In this document: one piece after another, positions 18,022 to 26,170 of the stretch
Position numbering within the stretch: position 1 is the stretch's first letter
How the letters are laid out: every line of letters starts with the position of its first letter
Assembly (NCBI GenBank): GCA_019247605.1
Contig: JAFBAS010000152.1
Location: 1 to 64,000 of the forward strand
Source: Hyphomicrobiales bacterium
Lineage (GTDB): Bacteria > Pseudomonadota > Alphaproteobacteria > Rhizobiales > Beijerinckiaceae
Length of the DNA stretch: 64,000 bases
Direction: 5' to 3'
Translations under genes and position numbers: made by a program
The notes under the pieces: model-generated
The model's input: only the letters and a program-made list of their open reading frames with translations
Told to the model about the DNA's origin: nothing
Databases searched by the model: none

Positions 18022-20019
18022 TCATCGGTGGCCTGAAAGCTTCTCGACCGCCGCGGCCGCGACATTCTCGGGCGTAATGCCGAAATGCGCGTACACGTCC
18101 TTGTATTTGCCGCTGGCACCGAAGCCATGCATACCGATGAAGGCGCCATCGATGCCGATGATCGCATCCCAGCCTTGACGTACCGCGGCTTCGATGCCGA
18201 CGCGTACGGGCGCATCGCCGATGACACGGCGCCGCGCTTGCTCGTCGCGCGCGAAGAAGAGCTCGAAACACGGCACCGACACCACGCGTGCGCCATGGCC
18301 TTGTGCCTTGAGAAGGTCGCGCGCCGCAAGCGCGATCTCGACTTCCGAGCCCGAGGCGAAGAGGCTGATTTTCGCCTGGCCTTCGGCCGGCGCGATCTCA
18401 TAGGCGCCCTGGGCGCACAGATTCTCCTTCCCCGGCTCGGTGCGCGCCGGCTTGAGATTCTGGCGCGTGAGCGCGAGCAGCACGGGGCCGTCCTTGTGGC
18501 CGAGCGCGACCTGCCAGCACTCCGCCGTCTCGATCGCGTCCGCGGGACGCATCACGAGAAGATTGGGAATGGCGCGTAACGCCGCGAGATGCTCGACAGG
18601 CTGGTGCGTCGGCCCATCCTCGCCAAGCCCGATCGAATCATGGGTGAAGACATAAATCGCATGAGCTTCCGAGATCGCCGCGATGCGAATTGCGGGGCGG
18701 CAATAATCGGAGAAGACCAGAAAGGTACCGCCGGCCGGAATGATGCCGCCATGCAGCGCCAAGCCGTTCATGGCCGCGACCATGCCGTGCTCGCGGATGC
18801 CGTAATGCATGTAGCGGCCCGAAAAGTCAGTGGGGGTGATATCCCGAAGCGGCTTCACCTTGGTGTTGTTCGACGGAGTGAGGTCCGCCGAGCCGACCAC
18901 GAGCTCAGGCACCTGCGCGATGATGGCTTCGAGCGTCGCCTCGCTCGATTTACGCGTTGCGATCGTCGGCTTCTCGGAGGCGAATTTGCGCTTGAGTTCA
19001 TCGAAGGCCTGGTGCAGCGAGGCGAGCGGCTTGGCCGCGAGACGGCGCTCGAATTCGGCGCGCTTCTTGGCGTCCGCGCCGGCGAGACGCTTCTCCCAAG
19101 ACTTGCGGGCGGCCCCGCCCCGTGACCCCGCCTTGCGCCAAGCTTCGAGAATCTCTTGCGGCACCTCGAAAGGCGGCGAGGTCCAGCCGAGGTTCTTCTT
19201 GGCGCCGGCGGCTTCCTCGGGCCCGAGCGCCTCGCCATGCGCCTTGCTGGTCCCAGCCTTTGTCGGCGCGCCATAGCCGATGATGGTCTTGCAGGCGATG
19301 AGGGTGGGTCGGTCGGATTTTTGAGCGGCCTCGACCGCGCCGATGATCGCGTCCGCGTTGAGCCCGTCGATATGCGAGGCATTCCAGCCGCAAGCCTTGA
19401 AACGCGCCACTTGGTCGACCGAATCCGAAAGCGAGGTCGGCCCATCGATGGTGATGCTGTTGTCGTCGTAGAAGACGATGAGCTTGTTGAGCTTGAGGTG
19501 GCCGGCAAGCGCGATCGCCTCTTGCGAGATGCCTTCCATGAGATCGCCGTCCGAGCACAGAACATAGGTGTGGTGGTCGACGAGCGCATCGCCGAACTCT
19601 GCCGCCATGATGCGCTCGGCAAGCGCGAAACCGACCGAAGCGCCGATGCCTTGGCCGAGCGGGCCCGTCGTCGTCTCGACGCCGGCGAGCGTATGCCCAT
19701 GCTCGGGGTGCCCCGGCGTCTTCGAGCCCACCTGGCGAAAATGCTTCAGGTCCTCGATCGAGATGTCCGGATAGCCGGTGAGGTAGAACAGCGAATAAAG
19801 CAGCATCGAGCCATGCCCTGCCGACAGGATGAACCTGTCGCGGTCGGGCCAATGGGGGGCGCTCGCGTCGTATTTCAGGAAGCGCGTGAACAGCGCGGTC
19901 GCGATCTCGGCGCAACCCATCGGGAGGCCCGGATGGCCCGATTTCGCCGCTTCGACGCCGTCGATCGACAGCGCGCGAATGGCGTTCACCATGCCCTTGT
20001 GCAGATCGTCAGCTGTCAT
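18022..20019 (-). CDS. tkt: Transketolase
   Basis: 665 residues, normal transketolase length. The thiamine-diphosphate motif is [24 protein letters not shown] ([10 protein letters not shown]...[10 protein letters not shown], a GDG-to-NN pattern), and the early segment [18 protein letters not shown] binds the cofactor. The second domain has [19 protein letters not shown], and the third domain carries [20 protein letters not shown]. It moves two-carbon units in the pentose phosphate or Calvin cycle. It is the first gene of the tkt-gap-pgk-fba block, and is divergent from the DUF4164-zapA pair with the GNAT gene between, as in many Rhizobiales. Confidence 0.97.
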   Translation of the reverse strand: MTADDLHKGMVNAIRALSIDGVEAAKSGHPGLPMGCAEIATALFTRFLKYDASAPHWPDRDRFILSAGHGSMLLYSLFYLTGYPDISIEDLKHFRQVGSKTPGHPEHGHTLAGVETTTGPLGQGIGASVGFALAERIMAAEFGDALVDHHTYVLCSDGDLMEGISQEAIALAGHLKLNKLIVFYDDNSITIDGPTSLSDSVDQVARFKACGWNASHIDGLNADAIIGAVEAAQKSDRPTLIACKTIIGYGAPTKAGTSKAHGEALGPEEAAGAKKNLGWTSPPFEVPQEILEAWRKAGSRGGAARKSWEKRLAGADAKKRAEFERRLAAKPLASLHQAFDELKRKFASEKPTIATRKSSEATLEAIIAQVPELVVGSADLTPSNNTKVKPLRDITPTDFSGRYMHYGIREHGMVAAMNGLALHGGIIPAGGTFLVFSDYCRPAIRIAAISEAHAIYVFTHDSIGLGEDGPTHQPVEHLAALRAIPNLLVMRPADAIETAECWQVALGHKDGPVLLALTRQNLKPARTEPGKENLCAQGAYEIAPAEGQAKISLFASGSEVEIALAARDLLKAQGHGARVVSVPCFELFFARDEQARRRVIGDAPVRVGIEAAVRQGWDAIIGIDGAFIGMHGFGASGKYKDVYAHFGITPENVAAAAVEKLSGHR

Positions 20020-20083
20020 GATGAGGACTGGCTCCGATGAGCCTTGCCTGATAACACCTCACGGAAATGAGTCAAAGCGGCTC

Positions 20084-20647
20084 TCAGGACGAGCCCGTTT
20101 CATCCGATAGGGTAGCGTTTCGGGCACCGGATTCAATCTCGATCTGGCGGTTGGCATTGGGAACCCCACGTACTCTTCCAGGTCCATCGCCGATCCTGCT
20201 TTCTTCATCGCCTCTCGGGATCATGACATGCGACGCCGTTTTCTCGTGGATGCTCGTGAAACCCAGGCGCGAGTAGAAATCCGCCGCACCGGTCGTCGCT
20301 CGAAGGCGCAAGATGTGAAATCTCGGCCTTGCCTCTTGCACGATGCGCTGAACAAGCAGCGACCCCACGCCGAGACGGCGCGCTGAAGCGAGAACGTAAA
20401 GATGGCGCAGCCGGCCGACCGCGTCGACTTTGACGTAAGGGTCCCGGTTGAGGCCCGCGACGCCCAAAAGTTGGCCGTCGCCAAAGGCGCCGAGCAGGCA
20501 TTCGCCGCGGCCTTCGAACCTGTTCGCTCCCGATGCCCATTCCTCGACAAAGCGGCGCATGAAATCGAAGCCCTGCCGCTCTGCCTCGATGACAAGCGGC
20601 CGCAGACCGTCGAGCGAGTTCAACCGCGCGACCCGAATCGCATCCAT
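20084..20647 (-). CDS. GNAT family N-acetyltransferase
   Basis: 187 residues from the ATG at 20647 (an alternative in-frame ATG is at 20665; neither has a strong ribosome site). The reading frame stays open far upstream, but that part runs antisense to the zapA locus and shows no domain, so I discard it. The GNAT core is clear: LGAFGDGQLLGVAGLNRD, VGRLRHLYVLASARRLGVGS with the acetyl-CoA loop RRLGVGS, and AADFYSRLGFTSI. The C-terminal 35 residues are low in complexity. Acceptor unknown. It lies between tkt and DUF4164. Confidence 0.75.
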   Translation of the reverse strand: MDAIRVARLNSLDGLRPLVIEAERQGFDFMRRFVEEWASGANRFEGRGECLLGAFGDGQLLGVAGLNRDPYVKVDAVGRLRHLYVLASARRLGVGSLLVQRIVQEARPRFHILRLRATTGAADFYSRLGFTSIHEKTASHVMIPRGDEESRIGDGPGRVRGVPNANRQIEIESGARNATLSDETGSS

Positions 20648-20810
20648 GCGGCCCGATGAAGGCATCCGATTGACGAAACTCTCATGCGTTGCGTAAGGTT
20701 GCAGGCGCATCACGCGAGAGACATTCGTGATTCGCTTCACCTGGACGGATCCAGAAAGCACGGTTCCGCAAGGCGTGAAGCGAGCCTCGTTGTGGAGGGG
20801 TCGCGAGCCC

Positions 20811-21134
20811 ATGGCACCAACCGAAACGCTGCTTCTGGACCAGGCGTTCGAGCGGCTTTCGGCCGCGCTCGACCGGTTGGAGCTTGCGGCAACCGCAAGG
20901 CTCGACGCCGAGCAGGGGCTCGAGCCGCTCGAGACGGAGCTCGCGATCATGCGTGACGATCGCTCACGCCTCGCCGTCGAGCTCGACGGGGCCCTCGCGC
21001 GCAACGCCAGCCTCGAACACGCGACGCGCGAAATTTCCCAGCGTGTGGGCCGCGCGATCGGCAGCATCGAGGCAGTTCTCGGATCAGCCAATGGCGGTTC
21101 CGGAAACGCCGAGGCGGAAGGCAGGGCGACATGA
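20811..21134 (+). CDS. DUF4164 family coiled-coil protein
   Basis: 107 residues from the ATG at 20811. Nearly the whole chain is a charged coiled coil (FERLSAALDRLELAATARLD, then TELAIMRDDRSRLAVELDG). Its position directly before zapA, with the stop overlapping the zapA start as ATGA at 21131-21134, matches the DUF4164 protein found before zapA in Rhizobiales. It probably belongs to the division apparatus, since ZapA stabilises the FtsZ ring; this is inferred from position and translational coupling, not from a domain with known function. Confidence 0.8.
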   Translation: MAPTETLLLDQAFERLSAALDRLELAATARLDAEQGLEPLETELAIMRDDRSRLAVELDGALARNASLEHATREISQRVGRAIGSIEAVLGSANGGSGNAEAEGRAT

Positions 21135-21496
21135 CCCAGGTCTCGGTCACCATCGCGGGGCGCTCCTACCGGATGGCGTGCCAGGATGGTGAAGAAGCGC
21201 ATCTCGAGGGGCTCGCGCAGGCCTTCGATGAGAAAATTGCCGATATGCGGCGCGCTTTCGGAGAGATCGGCGATATGCGCCTTCACGTCATGGCCGCGCT
21301 GACCTTCGCCGACCAGCTTTCCGAGCTTCGCGACCGGGTGAAGGTGCTCGAAGCGCAGCACGCTCGCGCCGAGGAGACGAATGCCGAGCGCCTCTCGCAA
21401 AAGGAAGCGCTCGAGCACGAGCTCGCCGCGAAGGTGAATGCCGCCGCCGAACGCATCGAGCGGCTTTCCGCGACGCTCGCCACGAAGCCTCGGTGA
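21131..21496 (+). CDS. zapA: Cell division protein ZapA
   Basis: 121 residues. The N-terminal half matches ZapA: VSVTIAGRSYRMACQDGEEAHLEGLAQAFDEKI (globular head), then HVMAALTFADQLSELRDRVK, followed by a coiled coil that mediates dimerisation. ZapA crosslinks FtsZ filaments at mid-cell. It starts four bases inside the DUF4164 gene. In Rhizobiales the next element downstream is normally the 6S RNA and then a 5-formyltetrahydrofolate cyclo-ligase gene. Here an RNA-like structure does follow, but the cyclo-ligase is absent. Confidence 0.92.
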   Translation: MTQVSVTIAGRSYRMACQDGEEAHLEGLAQAFDEKIADMRRAFGEIGDMRLHVMAALTFADQLSELRDRVKVLEAQHARAEETNAERLSQKEALEHELAAKVNAAAERIERLSATLATKPR

Positions 21497-21507
21497 AAAG
21501 GCACATT

Positions 21508-21640
21508 GGGCATAGTTCCACGCTCCACTCGCGGAGCTCGATGAACGACACAAGCTTTTGGCGTGACCGCCAGGGCCGCCGATGGCGTAATCTTCGCCAA
21601 GCTTCGCTTTGACGCACGCCGCCATTGAGACTATATGCCC
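21508..21640 (+). ncRNA. ssrS: Probable 6S RNA
   Basis: Immediately downstream of zapA, the usual place for 6S RNA in alphaproteobacteria. The stretch can fold into a long rod. A closing stem pairs GGGCATA (21508-21514) with TATGCCC (21634-21640) and can extend past a small bulge. An upper stem pairs AAGCTT/GGCG (21552-21563) with CGCCAAGCTT (21595-21604). A terminal hairpin pairs CGCCA (21568-21572) with TGGCG (21582-21586). Between the stems lies a large weakly paired region, as in the promoter-mimicking bubble of 6S RNA. By family knowledge it would bind housekeeping RNA polymerase. Ends are approximate, and no covariance search was possible. Confidence 0.5.
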
Positions 21641-21661
21641 GCAAACTCCGCGGGAGGCGGG

Positions 21662-21678
21662 CCGGCACGCCATGCCGG
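21662..21678 (+). terminator. Hairpin between the 6S-like RNA and rplK
   Basis: Perfect 6-base stem CCGGCA / TGCCGG with loop CGCCA. No T-run follows, so it may be a weak terminator or a structure in the rplK leader. In other bacteria ribosomal protein L1 binds near the start of the rplK mRNA to repress it; whether this hairpin has that role cannot be decided here. Confidence 0.35.
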
Positions 21679-21759
21679 GTCAAAGCCGTCGCGACCGCGG
21701 CCTGCAACCTGAACGCTCACCGCCCAAGGCAGGGCGCGGCGTATCATTGGAGCAGTGGC

Positions 21760-22188
21760 ATGGCGAAGAAAATCGCAGGCTACATCAAGCTGCAAGTGCC
21801 GGCGGGTGCGGCAAACCCCTCCCCGCCGATCGGTCCCGCGCTCGGTCAGCGCGGCTTGAACATCATGGAGTTCTGCAAGGCCTTCAACGCGAAGACCGCG
21901 CAGATGGAGAAAGGCACGCCGATCCCGGTGGTGATCACGGCCTACCAAGACCGTTCCTTCACCTTCGAGATGAAGCTGCCGCCGATGTCCTTCTATTTGA
22001 AGAAGGCGGCGAAGATCCAAGGCGGCTCCAAGACGCCGGGTCGCGGCACCGTCGGGCAGGTGACAAAAGCTCAAATCCGCGAGATCGCGCAAACGAAGCT
22101 GCCCGATTTGAACTGCGACAATGTGGAATCGGCAATGGCCATGGTCGAGGGCTCTGCCCGTTCGATGGGCCTCGAGGTCGTGGGGTGA
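21760..22188 (+). CDS. rplK: 50S ribosomal protein L11
   Basis: 142 residues, exact L11 length, from the ATG at 21760 with GGAG seven bases upstream. The start [20 protein letters not shown] and the motif [19 protein letters not shown] are diagnostic, and the C-terminal RNA-binding part [19 protein letters not shown] is complete. L11 binds the GTPase centre of 23S rRNA. In almost all bacteria rplK is preceded by secE-nusG and followed by rplA-rplJ-rplL-rpoBC. Here zapA and a 6S-like RNA precede it, and only rplA follows. Confidence 0.97.
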   Translation: MAKKIAGYIKLQVPAGAANPSPPIGPALGQRGLNIMEFCKAFNAKTAQMEKGTPIPVVITAYQDRSFTFEMKLPPMSFYLKKAAKIQGGSKTPGRGTVGQVTKAQIREIAQTKLPDLNCDNVESAMAMVEGSARSMGLEVVG

Positions 22189-22192
22189 CGAG

Positions 22193-22888
22193 ATGAGCGT
22201 GGGAAAACGTCAAAAGGCTGCGCTCGAAGGCATCGACCGCACCAAGCTCTATCCCCTCAATGAGGCGGTGAAGCTCGTGAAGGAGCGCGCCAAGGCCAAG
22301 TTCGACGAGACGGTCGAGATCGCCATGAACCTCGGCGTGGACCCGCGCCATGCCGATCAGATGGTGCGCGGCGTTTGCCAGTTGCCGAACGGCTCCGGGC
22401 GATCGGTGCGCGTAGCCGTGTTCGCACGGGCCGGCAAGGCGGATGAGGCGAAGGCCGCCGGTGCCGACATTGTGGGCGCGGAAGACCTTGTCGAGAAGAT
22501 CAACGCCGGCGAGATCAATTTCGACCGCTGCATCGCGACGCCCGATCTGATGCCCCTCGTCGGTCGGCTCGGCAAGGTGCTCGGTCCGCGCGGCTTGATG
22601 CCGAACCCGCGTGTCGGGACGGTGACGCCCGATGTGGCGGGCGCGGTGCGCGCCGCAAAAGGCGGCGCGGTCGAGTTTCGCGTGGAGAAAGCCGGCATCG
22701 TACATGGCGGCGTCGGCAAAGCTTCCTTCGAGGCCGACAAGCTCGCCGAGAACATCCGAGCCTTCACGGATGCCGTGGTCAAGGCTAAGCCCGCCGGTGC
22801 AAAAGGGCATTATGTCCAGCGCATCGCGATCTCCTCGACGATGGGACCGGGCGTGAAGGTCGATCCCGCAAGCGTGATGGGAGCTTGA
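22193..22888 (+). CDS. rplA: 50S ribosomal protein L1
   Basis: 231 residues from the ATG at 22193, five bases after the rplK stop. L1 motifs are intact: [21 protein letters not shown], the linker [19 protein letters not shown], the signature [20 protein letters not shown], and the C-terminal [13 protein letters not shown]1 forms the stalk near the ribosomal E site and represses its own operon by binding the rplK leader. rplJ and rplL, which normally follow, are missing; an ELM1-domain gene follows instead. Confidence 0.97.
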   Translation: MSVGKRQKAALEGIDRTKLYPLNEAVKLVKERAKAKFDETVEIAMNLGVDPRHADQMVRGVCQLPNGSGRSVRVAVFARAGKADEAKAAGADIVGAEDLVEKINAGEINFDRCIATPDLMPLVGRLGKVLGPRGLMPNPRVGTVTPDVAGAVRAAKGGAVEFRVEKAGIVHGGVGKASFEADKLAENIRAFTDAVVKAKPAGAKGHYVQRIAISSTMGPGVKVDPASVMGA

Positions 22889-22896
22889 GGTGGTTG

Positions 22897-22941
22897 CCTT
22901 CTCCCGTTTTTGGGAGGAGGTGCCGATCGCGTCGGCGATCG
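22897..22941 (+). terminator. Two consecutive hairpins after rplA
   Basis: The first stem is 9 bases (22897-22905 with 22912-22920, loop GTTTTT, one G-U pair). The second is a perfect 7-base stem CGATCGC / GCGATCG at 22924-22941. There is no T-run after either. They may end or attenuate the rplKA transcript. They lie where an L10 leader would be expected if rplJ were present. Confidence 0.4.
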
Positions 22942-23052
22942 CCGGTTGAAGGCAGGTCCGCGGCAGTGAACGCTCCTCCTGGAACGGCACCGGCGGATGG
23001 CCTCATCCGCTCCCCCATCGTTCCGGCGCCTTCTCCTGAAAGCGCTCACCCG

Positions 23053-24033
23053 ATGCCGGCGCTCCTTCCGTCCTCGACAACCGCCTGGGTGCTCACGGAC
23101 GGCAAGGCAGGAGATACGGCCATCTGCTTCGGCGTGGTCGAGGCGCTCGGCCTCGAGCCCGTGCTCCACAAGATCGCGCCGCGGCCGCCTTGGAGCTGGG
23201 TGACCCCGTTCGGGCCGATCGATCCGAAGGAAGCCCCGCATCGGCCGCAAAGCCCGATAGCTGCGCCTTACCCGGACCTCATCGTCGCTTCCGGACGACG
23301 CGCCGTGCCTTATGTGCGGCGCGTGCGCGCCGAGACGCGAGGGCGCACGTTCACGGCGTTCATGAAGGACCCCTACACGGGGACGAGGACCGCGGATCTG
23401 ATCTGGGTTCCCGAGCACGACACGCTCGCGGGGCCGAACGTGATCAAGAGCCCGCTCACGCCCCACCGCGTCACGGCGGCGAAATTGGCCGCGGCGCGCG
23501 CCCAACCACTCGGCATGCTTGCTCGCCTCTCTCGCCCGCGCGTCGCGCTGTTGATCGGGGGCAATAGCGTCAATCACCGGTTCAGGAGGGCAGACGTCGC
23601 TGATTTGACAGCAAAGCTCGATCGCCTCGCGCAAGGTGGGGCTTCGCTCATGGGGACGTTTTCGCGCCGCACGCCACCGCGCTTGCGCAAAGCCATCGCG
23701 GCCGTCGTGGCGCGCCACAACGGCTATCTATGGGACGAGAAAGGCGACAATCCCTTCATCGAGCTCCTGGCGCTCGCCGACGCGCTAGTGGTCACGGCCG
23801 ATTCGGTGGGCATGGTGGGAGAGGCGGCGGCGACGGGCCGCCCGGTTCTCGTTTTTGAGCCGAGCGGAGGCCACAAGAAGGTGACGCGCTACCTCGATGG
23901 GCTTCGGTCGAGAGGAATTGTCCATAACTTTGCCGGACATCTTGCGGGGACACCCTACGAACCCCTAGATTCGACGTTTGCGGTCGCTTCCCTTATTGCG
24001 GAGGCGTTTCGTCGGCATTGCGAGGCGCGCTGA
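23053..24033 (+). CDS. ELM1-domain protein (mitochondrial fission ELM1 family)
   Basis: 326 residues from the ATG at 23053. The frame is open upstream to 22885 and a GTG near 22966 is another possible start; the ATG is chosen because the conserved domain begins right after it with TAWVLTDGKAGDTAICFGV. Other family marks are PYPDLIVASGRRAVPYVRRV, VALLIGGNSVNHRF, SLMGTFSRRTPPRL and VVTADSVGMVGEAAATGRPV. The last resembles the nucleotide-sugar-binding part of GT-B glycosyltransferases. The plant homologue acts in mitochondrial fission; the bacterial role is unknown, and an envelope glycosyltransferase-like role is plausible. trxB follows 52 bases later. Confidence 0.8.
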   Translation: MPALLPSSTTAWVLTDGKAGDTAICFGVVEALGLEPVLHKIAPRPPWSWVTPFGPIDPKEAPHRPQSPIAAPYPDLIVASGRRAVPYVRRVRAETRGRTFTAFMKDPYTGTRTADLIWVPEHDTLAGPNVIKSPLTPHRVTAAKLAAARAQPLGMLARLSRPRVALLIGGNSVNHRFRRADVADLTAKLDRLAQGGASLMGTFSRRTPPRLRKAIAAVVARHNGYLWDEKGDNPFIELLALADALVVTADSVGMVGEAAATGRPVLVFEPSGGHKKVTRYLDGLRSRGIVHNFAGHLAGTPYEPLDSTFAVASLIAEAFRRHCEAR

Positions 24034-24085
24034 AGCAGCACCGCGCGACCGGCGTGTCTTGAGCCCGATCGCCGAAGGAACGAGT

Positions 24086-25078
24086 GTGCCGCAAATTCAA
24101 ACGCCACCTTTGCAAATGCCACCTTTGCATACGCCTCTTTTGATCGTCGGCTCGGGTCCGGCTGGTTACACGGCGGCGATTTACGCGGCGCGCGCGCTCT
24201 TGAAACCGATCCTCGTCTGCGGCGTGCAGGAGGGCGGCCAGCTCACCATCACCACGGATGTCGAGAATTACCCCGGCTTTGCCGATGTGATCCAAGGTCC
24301 TTGGCTCATGGAGCAGATGCGGCTTCAGGCGGCCCATGTCGGCACGACCCTCATTTCCGATCACATCGTCTCCGCCGAGCTCAGGGTTCATCCCTTTCGT
24401 CTCAAAGGGGATTCGGGCGACGTCTACACGGCCGACGCGCTTGTGATCGCCACGGGGGCTCAGGCCAAATGGCTCGGTCTGCCGTCCGAGGAGCACTTCA
24501 AGGGTTTCGGCGTATCGGCCTGCGCCACCTGCGATGGCTTCTTCTTTCGCGGTAAGGACGTGGTCGTGGTGGGCGGCGGTAACACCGCCGTCGAGGAGGC
24601 GCTCTATCTTTCGGCACTTGCCGCAAAGGTGACCGTGGTGCATCGCCGGGATGCCTTTCGGGCCGAACGCATCTTGCAGGAACGTCTCTTCGGCAAAGCC
24701 AATGTCGAGGTGATCTTCGATCACGTGCTCGACGAGATCGGCGGCACCGAAGAGCCGCGCTCGGTGACCGCGGTGACGCTTCGTCACGCCCGGACCGGCG
24801 TGAAGACGCACCTGAAGACGGACGGCGTTTTCATCGCAATCGGCCACGCGCCCGCGGTCGAGGTCTTCAAGGATCAATTGCGCATGACGGCGTCGGGCTA
24901 TATCGCGACGCAACCCGGATCGACGACGACCAGCATTCCGGGCGTCTTCGCGGCCGGGGACGTGACCGACGAACGCTATCGACAGGCCGTGACGGCCGCC
25001 GGGCTCGGCTGCATGGCCGCGCTCGACGCGGAGAAATGGCTCGCCGCGAGGGAACAACAAAGAACGGCGGCCGAATAA
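24086..25078 (+). CDS. trxB: Thioredoxin-disulfide reductase
   Basis: 330 residues from a GTG at 24086 with GAAGGAAC six bases upstream; the frame is open further upstream but into the preceding gene. FAD motif is LLIVGSGPAGYTAAIYAAR. The redox-active pair is Cys146 and Cys149 in ACATCDGFFF. The NADPH motif is VVVVGGGNTAVEEAL, followed by VVHRRDAFRAE. The C-terminal GVFAAGDVTDERYRQAVTAA is the second FAD contact. It keeps thioredoxin reduced. The LysR-type regulator lies 26 bases downstream, the usual pairing with LsrB/VtlR in Rhizobiales. Confidence 0.97.
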   Translation: MPQIQTPPLQMPPLHTPLLIVGSGPAGYTAAIYAARALLKPILVCGVQEGGQLTITTDVENYPGFADVIQGPWLMEQMRLQAAHVGTTLISDHIVSAELRVHPFRLKGDSGDVYTADALVIATGAQAKWLGLPSEEHFKGFGVSACATCDGFFFRGKDVVVVGGGNTAVEEALYLSALAAKVTVVHRRDAFRAERILQERLFGKANVEVIFDHVLDEIGGTEEPRSVTAVTLRHARTGVKTHLKTDGVFIAIGHAPAVEVFKDQLRMTASGYIATQPGSTTTSIPGVFAAGDVTDERYRQAVTAAGLGCMAALDAEKWLAAREQQRTAAE

Positions 25079-25104
25079 TCGTCGCCACAGCGAGGGGCGT
25101 CCAC

Positions 25105-25995
25105 GTGGACTGGGACCGTTTGCGAATATTCTGCGCTGCCGCGGAGGTCGGCAGCTTCACCCATGCGGGTGAAATGCTCGAGTTGAGCCAATCGGCCGTG
25201 AGCCGCCAGATCGCGGCGCTCGAGGAGGAAGTGGGCGTTCCGCTCTTCCATCGCCATGCGCGCGGCCTCATCCTCACCGAGCCTGGCGAGACCTTGTTTC
25301 GCACGGCGCTCGAGATGAAGCTCAAGATCGAGACCGCGCGGGCGCGTCTCGTCGACACGCGCGAGAAGCCGAACGGGCAGTTGCGCATCACGACCACGAT
25401 CGGGCTCGGCACGTATTGGCTCACGCCGCGGCTCGGAGAATTCCTCGATACCTTTCCGGATATTCGCGTCGAGCTGCTCTTGATCGACGAGGAGCTCGAC
25501 CTCGCGATGCGGCAAGCGGACGTCGCCATCCGCTTGCGCCTGCCGGTGCAGTCGGATCTCGTGCAGCGGCGCCTCTTCACCGTGCACTTCCACGCCTACG
25601 CCTCGGCCGAATATGTGAAGCGCCGCGGCCAGCCGAAGCTGCCGGAAGAGCTCGATTCGCACCGCATCGTCGCGTATGGCGGCTCGGCCGCGAATTACCT
25701 TCTCGACACGAGCGTATTGCCGACGCTCGGGCGCGATCCGCGTCATCCGCGCCCCGTGGCGCTCACGGTGAGCAACGTCTCGAGCGTGAAGCGCGCGGTG
25801 GAAAGCGGGTTCGGCATCGGCATCCTGCCGGACTATCTCGTGGTGCAGAACTCGAATCTCGTGCGCGTGCTCACCGAAAGCGAGATGCCTTCCCTCGACA
25901 CGTATTTCGTCTACCCCGAAGAGCTGCGCAACGTGGCACGCGTTCAGGTGTTCCGCGACTTCATGATCCAGAAGGCGCAGCGCTGGTCGCACTGA
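25105..25995 (+). CDS. lsrB: LysR-type transcriptional regulator of the LsrB/VtlR type
   Basis: 296 residues from a GTG at 25105 with GAGGGG seven bases upstream. The winged helix-turn-helix is WDRLRIFCAAAEVGSFTHAG then ALEEEVGVPLFHRHARG. The effector domain begins near REKPNGQLRITTTIGLG. Sequence and position directly after trxB match LsrB (Sinorhizobium) and VtlR (Brucella), which control envelope, redox and small-RNA genes. Only one cysteine (Cys10) is visible in the whole chain, so disulphide sensing within one subunit is unlikely. The gene normally followed by other core genes is here followed by the large NTPase-nuclease gene. Confidence 0.87.
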   Translation: MDWDRLRIFCAAAEVGSFTHAGEMLELSQSAVSRQIAALEEEVGVPLFHRHARGLILTEPGETLFRTALEMKLKIETARARLVDTREKPNGQLRITTTIGLGTYWLTPRLGEFLDTFPDIRVELLLIDEELDLAMRQADVAIRLRLPVQSDLVQRRLFTVHFHAYASAEYVKRRGQPKLPEELDSHRIVAYGGSAANYLLDTSVLPTLGRDPRHPRPVALTVSNVSSVKRAVESGFGIGILPDYLVVQNSNLVRVLTESEMPSLDTYFVYPEELRNVARVQVFRDFMIQKAQRWSH

Positions 25996-26021
25996 GGCTT
26001 CGCGCCCACTCGCGAACTAAG

Positions 26022-26039
26022 GGCGGCCAGCGCCGCCTT
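26022..26039 (+). terminator. Weak terminator-like hairpin after lsrB
   Basis: Perfect 6-base stem GGCGGC / GCCGCC with loop CAGC, followed only by TTG. It lies 26 bases after the lsrB stop. It could stop or slow lsrB transcription before the accessory gene. Confidence 0.3.
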
Positions 26040-26133
26040 GCAGCACAATAAGCCATTGGCGGAAGGAGCGCGACCGATCAGCTACCTACAAATTACGCGA
26101 GTCGTGCAATGGATCGGACGCCTCACCCGGGGC

Positions 26134-26170
26134 TTGGCAGTGTGAGCCGGGTACAAGTATGTTTTAGCCA
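26134..26170 (+). promoter_or_regulatory. Predicted promoter giving a leaderless mRNA for the NTPase-nuclease gene
   Basis: TTGGCA (26134-26139, five of six matches to the -35 consensus) and TATGTT (26158-26163, four of six to the -10) are separated by 18 bases. Seven bases past the -10 lies the A of the ATG at 26170. No Shine-Dalgarno sequence precedes that ATG. Transcription would therefore start at or within a base or two of the start codon. This is a visual match, not a scored prediction. Confidence 0.45.

Noticed and set aside
20648..21673. N-terminal extension of the GNAT frame on the minus strand
   Set aside because: It covers zapA and DUF4164 in antisense and shows no domain; the GNAT fold starts after 20647.
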